Shown: positions 1-5,094 of the stretch, piece after piece
Position numbering within the stretch: position 1 is the stretch's first letter
Layout: each line of letters begins with the position of its first letter
NCBI GenBank assembly: GCA_025451135.1
Contig: JANWKW010000192.1
Coordinates: 1-5,143 of the forward strand
Length of the DNA stretch: 5,143 nucleotides
Direction of reading: 5' to 3'
Origin: Vulcanimicrobiia bacterium
GTDB lineage: Bacteria; Vulcanimicrobiota; Vulcanimicrobiia; Vulcanimicrobiales; Vulcanimicrobiaceae
Program-made: the position numbers and the translations under genes
The notes under the pieces: generated by a model
What the model was told of the DNA's origin: nothing
Database searches by the model: none
The model's input: only the letters and a program-made list of their open reading frames with translations

Positions 1-204
1 ACCCGCGACGGCACCTCCCTGATCGAAGACGGCCGACTGGCCGGCGGCGTCCGCAACCTGCGCTTCAACCAGAGCATCCTCGAAGCGCTGCGGCACTGCG
101 AACTCGCCCTCGACCTCCATCGCTCGACCACCTACGGCTATTCGATCGTCACCCCCGCCATCAAGATCGAGAACTTCGCCTTCACCTCGACGACCGAGTT
201 CTAG
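1..204 (+). CDS. TldD/PmbA-family metallopeptidase, C-terminal end (5' truncated by window)
   Basis: Frame 1 is open from the window edge to TAG at 202-204, giving the last 67 residues of a protein. The stretch reading GTSLIEDGRLAGGVRNLRF, then NQSILEAL, and the terminal PAIKIENFAFTSTTEF resemble the C-terminal domain of TldD/PmbA (TldE) proteins. Those typically have an 'IEdGkiagpVkNlRFnqS' strand and end in a 'vPalkv.dF.FTS' motif. TldD/TldE pairs form a zinc-dependent peptidase that acts on unfolded peptides and on some ribosomally made peptide precursors. The HExxxH zinc site lies upstream of the window, so activity cannot be judged and TldD-type cannot be told from PmbA-type. Its stop shares CTAG with the convergent proC stop, and no terminator hairpin lies between them. 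Confidence 0.8.
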   Translation, partial: TRDGTSLIEDGRLAGGVRNLRFNQSILEALRHCELALDLHRSTTYGYSIVTPAIKIENFAFTSTTEF

Positions 205-986
205 CCCAACTGCGCGCTCCGCGTGGCGGCGGCCGTTACCGCGCGGACAAGCGTCGAGCGTAGGCCGCCGCTCTCGAGCGCGAGCAATCCGTCGATCGTG
301 CAGCCGGCGGGCGTCGTCACTTCGTCCTTGAGCGCGGCCGGATGGATGCCCGTCTGCAAGACCATCGCGGCCGATCCGAGCAAGGTCTGCGCGGCCAGTT
401 CGAGCGCGACGGGGCGCGGCAGGCCGAGGCTGACGCCGGCTTCCGCCAACGCCTCCACGATCAGATAGACGTAGGCCGGCCCGCAGCCGCTGATGCCGGT
501 GACGGCGTCCATCAGACGCTCTTCCACGACCGCGACGCGCCCGAGCGTCGCGAACAGATCGCGGGCGAGCTCGAGGTGCGATGCGTCCGCGTTGGCGCCG
601 GCCGCGAGCGCGGTCATGCCTAGACCGATCCGGGCCGGCATGTTCGGCATCGCGCGCACGATCGGGCTCGCGCCGCCGGTCCACTGCTGCAGCGCTTCGG
701 TCGAGATCGCGGCTGCCGCCGAGACGACCAGCGCGCCCGGGCGCAGGTCGTGGGAGATCTCGCGCGCGACCGCTTCGACCTGCGACGGCTTGACGCAGAC
801 GATCACGACGTCGGAGATGCTCGCCAGTTCCCGGTTCGAGTCGACCGGAACGACCTCTTCGAGGTCCTTCGCGCGCGCGGGCTGCGAGCGGGTCGTGGCG
901 GCGATGCGCTCGACCGATCGGTGCGAGCGCAGGCCCTGGGCGATCGCCCGCCCGAGCGTACCGCAGCCGAGAATCCCGATGTCCAC
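201..986 (-). CDS. proC: Pyrroline-5-carboxylate reductase
   Basis: This 261-aa protein matches ProC, which reduces 1-pyrroline-5-carboxylate to L-proline with NAD(P)H in the cytoplasm, the last step of proline synthesis. An N-terminal Rossmann fold opens with GILGCGTLG, whose GxGxxG is at residues 7-12. CVKPSQV at 64-70 is the usual 'vKPq' strand end. RAMPNMPARIGLGMTAL (111-127) and TGISGCGPAYVYLIVEAL (163-180) are the family's conserved core. DEVTTPAGCTIDGLLALE (221-238) is the P5CR signature near the C-terminus. Length is normal for the family (about 260-280 aa). The start is GTG at 986-984, supported by a Shine-Dalgarno 7 nt away and by the Rossmann strand beginning at residue 2. It lies directly downstream of a terminator-like hairpin, and its stop overlaps that of the convergent TldD-family gene. 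Confidence 0.95.
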   Translation of the reverse strand: MDIGILGCGTLGRAIAQGLRSHRSVERIAATTRSQPARAKDLEEVVPVDSNRELASISDVVIVCVKPSQVEAVAREISHDLRPGALVVSAAAAISTEALQQWTGGASPIVRAMPNMPARIGLGMTALAAGANADASHLELARDLFATLGRVAVVEERLMDAVTGISGCGPAYVYLIVEALAEAGVSLGLPRPVALELAAQTLLGSAAMVLQTGIHPAALKDEVTTPAGCTIDGLLALESGGLRSTLVRAVTAAATRSAQLG

Positions 987-993
987 GTAGGTG

Positions 994-1002
994 CTCCTCT
1001 CC
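994..1002 (-). promoter_or_regulatory. Ribosome binding site of proC
   Basis: The minus strand reads GGAGAGGAG here, with AGGAG ending 7 nt before the GTG at 986. This fixes the unusual GTG start of proC. The site begins only 2 nt after the T-tract of the upstream hairpin, so termination and ribosome loading signals are packed together. Confidence 0.75.
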
Positions 1003-1004
1003 GG

Positions 1005-1043
1005 AAAGAAAACGGAGCCGCCTCGATCTCGAAGCGGCTCCGT
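1005..1043 (-). terminator. Intrinsic terminator-like hairpin ahead of proC (possible attenuator)
   Basis: A perfect 10-bp inverted repeat pairs ACGGAGCCGC (1043-1034 on the minus strand) with GCGGCTCCGT (1021-1012), with a 12-nt loop. On the minus strand the stem runs into TTTTCTTTCC, a T-rich tract as expected for Rho-independent termination. The plus strand has no T-run after the stem, so the signal points toward proC. The simplest reading is that it ends the transcript of the tlpA/membrane-protein cluster. The T-tract abuts the proC Shine-Dalgarno, however, leaving no room for a separate proC promoter in between. It may therefore be a leader attenuator or a partial terminator. Confidence 0.75.
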
Positions 1044-1068
1044 CGGTAGATGTCGGTGATGACGCGCG

Positions 1069-1137
1069 CTATCGAACCGTAGAACCCTCGGTGTGGGTCG
1101 GCGGGACCGGTCGCACGGTGGCGCGGAGCGTCGTCAT
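1069..1137 (-). CDS. Possible 22-codon ORF / leader peptide upstream of the proC hairpin
   Basis: An ATG at 1137-1135 overlaps the TGA of the preceding membrane-protein gene as ATGA. It opens 22 codons (MTTLRATVRPVPPTHTEGSTVR) ending in TAG at 1071-1069, 25 nt before the hairpin. The product is hydrophilic and resembles no protein I know. Three of the 22 codons are CCG (proline), clustered at codons 10, 12 and 13. The overlap would allow translational coupling. A leader-peptide role in proline-responsive attenuation of proC is an inference. A chance ORF in GC-rich DNA is at least as likely. Confidence 0.25.
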   Translation of the reverse strand: MTTLRATVRPVPPTHTEGSTVR

Positions 1138-2033
1138 GATTTCCGCAGTCTACACCAGATCGCACCGCCGAGCAAGAGCAGCACGCCCAGCGCGAGCACG
1201 AGCGGAACCGGAACGGCGGCGATGCGGATGGCGGGATACGAGATCGCAAGGCCCTTGAGCCGCAACCCGCCGAGTGTGACGGCGGCGCCGTCGGGAGCGA
1301 GACCGATACCGTGCGGAATCGCGCGATCGTTCTCGTCGGAGACCGAGAATAGCGCGGCACCGCCGCTCCCTCCCGGCGGAAGCGTCCTGAGCATCTCTGC
1401 GTGCCGGCGATCGAACAGCACCACCTTCACCACCCGGTGCGCGGCCGGCACGGCGAACGTATCGAACGGCAGCATCATCCCGGCGATGTTCTGCTGAGTC
1501 GGCATCGTGAGGACCGGCGAGAGGAAGGCGGATCCGTTGGGTTGGGTGACGGTGAGATGCGCGCCGCGCGCGTCGGTCACGTCGACGGCCAGCACCTGAC
1601 GCGGGACCTGCGAGAGCGCGAAGGCGGCGGCGATGTGGAAACCGCCCGCGCCGATCCCGGTCACGCTGCCGCCCCGGTCGAGGCGCACGACCGGATCCAC
1701 GCCGGCCAGCGGGAAGTACAGCGAGCCGCGCAGGTCGTCGACCCGGACGCTCGCACCGGGCGACCCGATCACGATCTGCGGATCGGGCGCGAACAGGCCG
1801 TTGGCGACGCCGGCGATCGTCAGCGCGCCGGTCCCGACGGCGACCGTCAAAAGCGCGAGCGCGGGGGCCGCACCGCTGCGAGCGAGCCCGCGCGCGCGGA
1901 CGGCGCAGACCACGAACGCGGTCGCCAGCAGGGCGTTGTACCAGCCGTATTGGTAGATCGGCTGACCCGGCACGACGAGTTCGAGCAGCACCGCCAGCGC
2001 GATCGCCGCACAACCGACGAGCAATCCGATCAC
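1134..2033 (-). CDS. Membrane protein with extracytoplasmic domain, partner of TlpA-like protein (possibly ResB-like)
   Basis: The chosen start is GTG at 2033-2031, overlapping the tlpA stop as GTGA, which gives 299 aa. The frame stays open further upstream, but only as Arg-rich antisense-quality sequence inside tlpA. Visible features are hydrophobic segments at about residues 3-22, 32-48 and 56-80, then a soluble, probably beta-rich domain at about 85-268. A last membrane segment follows at about 272-292 (VPLVLALGVLLLLGG), with a short basic tail CRLRKS. Three N-terminal spans, a large domain and one C-terminal span recall ResB/Ccs1 of cytochrome c biogenesis, and a thioredoxin partner fits that. 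I see no firm ResB motif and the protein is short for that family, so the function is unproven. It is the last substantial gene before the terminator. Confidence 0.8.
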   Translation of the reverse strand: MIGLLVGCAAIALAVLLELVVPGQPIYQYGWYNALLATAFVVCAVRARGLARSGAAPALALLTVAVGTGALTIAGVANGLFAPDPQIVIGSPGASVRVDDLRGSLYFPLAGVDPVVRLDRGGSVTGIGAGGFHIAAAFALSQVPRQVLAVDVTDARGAHLTVTQPNGSAFLSPVLTMPTQQNIAGMMLPFDTFAVPAAHRVVKVVLFDRRHAEMLRTLPPGGSGGAALFSVSDENDRAIPHGIGLAPDGAAVTLGGLRLKGLAISYPAIRIAAVPVPLVLALGVLLLLGGAIWCRLRKS

Positions 2034-2560
2034 GTCGCGGCGACCAGCGGATCGACCGCCGCGCGCATCTGCGCGTAGGTCAGCGCGCCGTCGCAGCCGG
2101 ACCGCACGACGCCCTTCGCGTCGATCACGATCGTGGTCGGCAGGCCGAGCGCCGCGTAGACGCGTCCGTACTGCTGCGCGTCGTCGATCAGCACCGGATA
2201 CGTGATCCCGAGCGACGTCGCGAAGTCGCGCGCGCGAGTGCCCGCCTCGCCCTGATCGACGCCCAGCACCACCACGCCGCGCGACAGATATGCGCGCGAC
2301 AGGCGTTCGAGGTCCGGCATCTCGGCGCGGCAGGGCGGACACCACGAGGCCCACAGGTTGAGAACGACGATCTTGCCGCGGTAGTCCGCGAGCGAACCCG
2401 GCTTGCCGGCGAGATCGACGACCGGAAAGCTCGGCGCCGCCTTCCCGACCAGTGCGGCCGGACCGTTCGCGCCCGAGCCGCTCGGCAGATAGGCGACGAC
2501 CACCACCGCGACGAGCGCGGCGGCGAAGAGGACGGCCAGCCAGACCCAGCGCCGATTCAT
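2030..2560 (-). CDS. TlpA/ResA-type membrane-anchored thiol:disulfide oxidoreductase
   Basis: This 176-aa protein has a short basic N-terminus (MNRR) followed by a hydrophobic segment at residues 5-24. That acts as an uncleaved anchor or signal, so the catalytic domain would face outside the membrane. A TlpA/AhpC-type thioredoxin fold follows: GKAAPSFPVVDLAG (39-52), then VLNLWASWCPPC, with the redox pair C74/C77 in WCPPC, and the cis-proline loop LPTTIVID with P141. Such proteins reduce disulfides outside the cytoplasm, for example in apocytochrome c or other client proteins. A third cysteine, C156, sits in the late strand. ATG at 2560-2558 places the anchor correctly. No Shine-Dalgarno is visible before it, so it may be leaderless or coupled to the gene 22 nt upstream. 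Its TGA overlaps the next gene's GTG. Confidence 0.9.
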   Translation of the reverse strand: MNRRWVWLAVLFAAALVAVVVVAYLPSGSGANGPAALVGKAAPSFPVVDLAGKPGSLADYRGKIVVLNLWASWCPPCRAEMPDLERLSRAYLSRGVVVLGVDQGEAGTRARDFATSLGITYPVLIDDAQQYGRVYAALGLPTTIVIDAKGVVRSGCDGALTYAQMRAAVDPLVAAT

Positions 2561-2582
2561 ACCGGCTTAGTGTAGGGAGCGA

Positions 2583-2867
2583 CTACCAATCGCCCATCCT
2601 ATCTTCGTCGACTTCGCCTTCGAAGGCCGCCGTGCCGGGCGCCAGCACCGCGGCCGCGAGCGGCACGCCGCCGTAGCGCAGCGCCCGGGCGGACGCGGCC
2701 GGATCGCCGCCTTCGAAGAGCGCCGCGAAGCGCTCGAGCACGTCGGGACTGCACTGGATGGCCTTCGGATCGGCGTTATAGAGCTCGCGGAATCCCCGGA
2801 AGGCGCGCTCGAACTCGGCGGCCGTGAAGCCGCGGCCGAGACGCACTTCGCGCCGTACCCGTTCCAG
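2583..2867 (-). CDS. Uncharacterised ~94-aa protein with apparent CTG start
   Basis: I do not recognise this protein. The coding-quality part runs from about LERVRREVRLGRGFTAAEF to a terminal DEDRMGDW before TAG at 2585-2583. It has an N-terminal charged, probably helical half (FTAAEFERAFRGFRELYN), a middle segment with one cysteine (IQCSPDVLERFAALFEGGD), a small-residue stretch (YGGVPLAAAVLAPGTAAF) and an acidic tail (EGEVDEDR). It has no signal peptide or membrane span, so it is probably cytoplasmic. The start given is CTG at 2867-2865, because AAGGAGG lies 5 nt upstream and no ATG, GTG or TTG is near. Other in-frame choices are GTG at 2846-2844, without a nearby Shine-Dalgarno, and GTG at 2969, which runs into folD. 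It is divergent from folD and 22 nt ahead of the tlpA-like gene. Confidence 0.65.
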   Translation of the reverse strand: MERVRREVRLGRGFTAAEFERAFRGFRELYNADPKAIQCSPDVLERFAALFEGGDPAASARALRYGGVPLAAAVLAPGTAAFEGEVDEDRMGDW

Positions 2868-2872
2868 GTGAG

Positions 2873-2879
2873 CCTCCTT
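2873..2879 (-). promoter_or_regulatory. Strong Shine-Dalgarno upstream of the 94-aa gene
   Basis: The minus strand reads AAGGAGG, a near-complete match to the anti-Shine-Dalgarno and the best in the window. The only start-like codon at a working distance is CTG at 2867, with a 5-nt spacer (CTCAC), in frame with the long open frame downstream. The site lies in the 28-bp gap between divergent start codons. Confidence 0.6.
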
Positions 2880-2895
2880 CGACGAACGAATCCGC

Positions 2896-3753
2896 GTGGG
2901 CGTGCCGGCCGTAATTCTCGATGGGCGAGCGCTCGCCGCCGAACTCCGAACCGAACTGCTTGCGCGCACTACTGCGCTGCGCGAGTCCGGGATTCATCCT
3001 CGCCTCGCGATCGTCTTCGTCGGCAAGGACGAATCGTCGGTCGCCTACGTCCGCAATCTGGTCCGCACCGGCGCGCGCGCCGGGGTCGACGTCGACGTGC
3101 TCGACCTGCCCGCCGGCGCCTCCGCCGGGGCCGTCCGGGCCGCGCTCGAGGCGCTCGGGCGCGACGACGCGGTCCACGGCGTCCTCCTCCAGCAGCCGCT
3201 CCCGCCCCACCTCGCGATCCGCGAGATCGCCGACGCCATCCCGATCCGCAAGGACGTGGACGGCGCGCACCCGGTCAACCAGGGCCAGCTCGCCTTCGGC
3301 GCGGGCACCGAGTTCGTCCCCGCGCCGCCGGCCGCCGTGATCTTGCTGCTCGAGCGCAGTCCGCCTGGGCCGCTGCGCGGCCGGACAGCCGAGATGATCG
3401 GGCGCTCGCCCGTGGTCGGCGCGCCGGTCGCCATGCTGATGCTAGCGCACGACGCGACCGTGACCGTGCTCCACAAAGAGTCGCCCGGTCTGCAGCCGTA
3501 CGTCCGGATGGCCGACGTGGTCGTGGCCGCGACCGGCGTTCCGGGCCTGATCGGCGGCGCCGATATCAAACCCGGCGCGACCGTCATCGACGTCGGCACG
3601 ACGGTCGTGGACGGCGACCTCAAAGGCGACGTCGACTACGAGAGCGCGCTGGCCGTCGCGGGCGCGATCACGCCCGTCCCGGGCGGCGTCGGCCCGGTCA
3701 CCAACATCGCGCTGCTCCGCAACGTGGTCAAAGCGGCCGCTAGTTCGCGCTGA
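2896..3753 (+). CDS. folD: FolD-family methylenetetrahydrofolate dehydrogenase (cyclohydrolase lysine replaced)
   Basis: This 285-aa protein aligns along its whole length with FolD. That enzyme oxidises 5,10-methylene-THF with NAD(P)+ and hydrolyses methenyl-THF to 10-formyl-THF in the cytoplasm. Visible features are the N-terminal VILDGRALAAELR (6-18), VFVGKDESSVAYV (40-52), the substrate-site Q99 in LLQQPLP, KDVDG (119-123, with D122), the dinucleotide loop GRSPVVGAP (169-177) and the C-terminal TPVPGGVGPVTN (259-270). Two family hallmarks are altered. The YxxxK motif reads YVRNL, so the catalytic lysine (K54 in E. coli, K56 in human) is L55. The PCTPxG loop reads PAPPAA (142-147). It may therefore be a dehydrogenase only, or a divergent paralogue. 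The start is GTG 2896, with GTG 2902 equally possible, and neither has a clear Shine-Dalgarno. Its 3' end overlaps the LON-domain gene by 14 nt. Confidence 0.92.
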   Translation: MGVPAVILDGRALAAELRTELLARTTALRESGIHPRLAIVFVGKDESSVAYVRNLVRTGARAGVDVDVLDLPAGASAGAVRAALEALGRDDAVHGVLLQQPLPPHLAIREIADAIPIRKDVDGAHPVNQGQLAFGAGTEFVPAPPAAVILLLERSPPGPLRGRTAEMIGRSPVVGAPVAMLMLAHDATVTVLHKESPGLQPYVRMADVVVAATGVPGLIGGADIKPGATVIDVGTTVVDGDLKGDVDYESALAVAGAITPVPGGVGPVTNIALLRNVVKAAASSR

Positions 3754-4450
3754 AGAACTTCCCGAAGTACTTCTCCTGGCGGGCCCGGTAGGCGAGATCC
3801 TCGCCGCCGTCGCCGCGCGCGATATGGCGCTCGCGCTGTTCCACCAACCGGCGCATCTGCGGCAGCGCGCGTTCGAGGAACGAGCGTTCCATCGCGAGCC
3901 GTTCTTTGGTGTCCCCCTCTTCGAGCAGACGCTGCTTGATGCGCTCGCCGACCTGCAGCGCGTCGCCGACGCAGAACGAGAGCGCCTGCGCGTCGCCCGA
4001 CCGGTCCGGCAGCACGTCCTTGCCGGAGAAATGCACCAGCAGCTCGAGGTACTCGGTGAAGAGCGCCCGCAGTCCGTCGGCGAGGCGCGTGCTCTCCGGG
4101 TCCTCGACGAAATCTTCCTCGAGCATCTCCACCTCGGCGGTCAGATACGGCTCGCGACCGACGACCTCGCAGATGCGAAAGCGCTCGCGACCGACGGTCG
4201 AGACGTGGTAGCGGCCGAACGGGAGCGCGGTGACCTCGACGATCTCCGCGACGGCGCCGATCTCGTGCGGCGTCACGTCGGGATCGCCCGCCTCGGAGCC
4301 TTCGGCGATCAAGGTCACGCCGAAGCCTTCGCCCGACTCCAGGCATTCCGCGATCATCTGTTTGTAGCGCGGTTCGAAGACGTGCAGGTTCAACACCGCT
4401 CCGGGAAAGAGTACGGCGTTGAGCGGGAAGAGGCGCAGCCGCGTGGTCAT
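3740..4450 (-). CDS. Stand-alone LON substrate-binding-domain protein
   Basis: This 236-aa protein begins with a LON N-terminal (PUA-like) domain, the part of Lon protease that contacts substrates. Evidence is RLFPLNAVLFPGAVLNLHVFEPRYKQMI (6-33), FGVTLI (43-48), IGAVAEIVEV (64-73), LPFGRYHVSTVGRERFRI (76-93) and LTAEVEML (103-110). The remainder, about 115-236, looks helical and charged, ending in RARQEKYFGKFFSAN. There is no Walker A/B or Ser-Lys peptidase region, and the length fits the free-standing family. The role of such proteins is not established; an adaptor or protein-binding function is inferred from the domain. ATG at 4450 gives a start right at the first LON strand, although no Shine-Dalgarno is seen. 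It is divergent from the methyltransferase gene and convergent with folD. Confidence 0.88.
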   Translation of the reverse strand: MTTRLRLFPLNAVLFPGAVLNLHVFEPRYKQMIAECLESGEGFGVTLIAEGSEAGDPDVTPHEIGAVAEIVEVTALPFGRYHVSTVGRERFRICEVVGREPYLTAEVEMLEEDFVEDPESTRLADGLRALFTEYLELLVHFSGKDVLPDRSGDAQALSFCVGDALQVGERIKQRLLEEGDTKERLAMERSFLERALPQMRRLVEQRERHIARGDGGEDLAYRARQEKYFGKFFSAN

Positions 4451-4482
4451 CGGGACGAGATGGCTTCGGCAGGGCGCCCGCC

Positions 4483-5094
4483 TTGGCCCGCCAATACGAA
4501 CCGGGCATGGACGACGTAGAACGCTATCTCGAGGGCGCGCACGCCGCCCCCCACCCGCTGCTGCTCGAGCTCGAACAGCACGGCCGGAAGGACGGGATCC
4601 CGATCGTCTCCCGCGCGACGGGACGCCTGCTCTCGACGCTCGTCCACGCCATGCAGGCCAACCGCATCCTCGAGATCGGCACGGCCTACGGCTATTCGAC
4701 GCTCTGGATGGCGCTCGCCCAGCCGCCCGTCGGGACGATCTGGACGATCGACCCCGACGTCTCCCGGACCGACGTCGCGCTCGACTATTTCCGGCGCGCC
4801 GGCGAAGACGACAATATCACGATCATGAACTCGCCCGCGCTCGAGATCCTTCCGAACCTTCCGCTGCGCAATCTGGATATCGTCTACATCGACGCGGTCA
4901 AGTCCGAATATCGCGACTACCTCGATCTCGCGATCCCGATGCTCAAGCGCTCGGGCTTGGTCATCGTCGACGATATGCTCGGGGATCTCGATGCGATGCG
5001 CGATTTCAACGAGTACTTCCTCAACCACGCCGACCTCGACGCGACCATCCTGCCGCTCGGCAACGGCACCGGCATCGGCGCGCGCGTACGATGA
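4483..5094 (+). CDS. SAM-dependent O-methyltransferase (caffeoyl-CoA/catechol-type family)
   Basis: This 203-aa class I methyltransferase belongs to the small O-methyltransferase family (Methyltransf_3). GIPIVSRATGRLL (38-50) is the family's N-terminal lead-in. Motif I, ILEIGTAYGYSTLWMA (62-77), binds SAM, and the acidic residue ending the next strand is D90 (TIDPD). DIVYIDAVKSEYRDYL (132-147) carries the D137/K140 pair, and LVIVDDML (159-166) supplies the other metal-site acids. The tail PLGNGTGIGARV matches the usual family ending. The substrate cannot be inferred. TTG at 4483 has AGGG 8 nt upstream. ATG at 4507, eight residues in, is a reasonable alternative that matches typical N-termini but lacks a Shine-Dalgarno. 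Its TGA overlaps the next ATG, so the two genes are probably coupled. Confidence 0.9.
   Translation: MARQYEPGMDDVERYLEGAHAAPHPLLLELEQHGRKDGIPIVSRATGRLLSTLVHAMQANRILEIGTAYGYSTLWMALAQPPVGTIWTIDPDVSRTDVALDYFRRAGEDDNITIMNSPALEILPNLPLRNLDIVYIDAVKSEYRDYLDLAIPMLKRSGLVIVDDMLGDLDAMRDFNEYFLNHADLDATILPLGNGTGIGARVR

Noticed and set aside
1042..1061. Imperfect direct repeat GTCGGTAGAT / GTCGGTGATG
   Set aside because: Only two short copies, partly within the hairpin flank. Too little to separate from chance.
1401..2078. Long plus-strand open frame opposite the membrane-protein gene
   Set aside because: The translation is rich in Arg, Asp, Gly and His with no domain features, and the minus-strand frame has coherent membrane spans.
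2034..2354. Extending the membrane-protein gene upstream to a 406-aa product starting at 2354
   Set aside because: The added 107 residues are Arg-rich, compositionally like out-of-frame GC-rich DNA, and lie inside the clear TlpA-like gene. The GTGA overlap start gives a sensible N-terminal membrane span.
2868..2969. Starting the 94-aa gene at GTG 2969
   Set aside because: The extra 34 residues (Ser/Arg/Thr-rich) overlap the well-supported folD N-terminus on the other strand and have no ribosome site.
3046..3111. Frameshift or indel explaining the missing FolD lysine
   Set aside because: The segment from Tyr51 to the DLP motif has the same length as in E. coli FolD and the flanking motifs align in the same frame, so a substitution is the better explanation.
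2868..3743. Second plus-strand open frame overlapping folD
   Set aside because: It is almost entirely Arg/Pro/Ala/Gly, a typical shifted-frame shadow of the conserved FolD frame.
4451..4482. Divergent promoter pair between the LON-domain gene and the methyltransferase gene
   Set aside because: I could not find convincing -10/-35 pairs on either strand in this short gap, so none is annotated.
3824..4519. A long plus-strand open frame (231 codons) opposite the LON-domain gene
   Set aside because: It is antisense to a protein with recognisable domain motifs. Its own translation shows no family features and looks like a mirror frame of GC-rich coding DNA.
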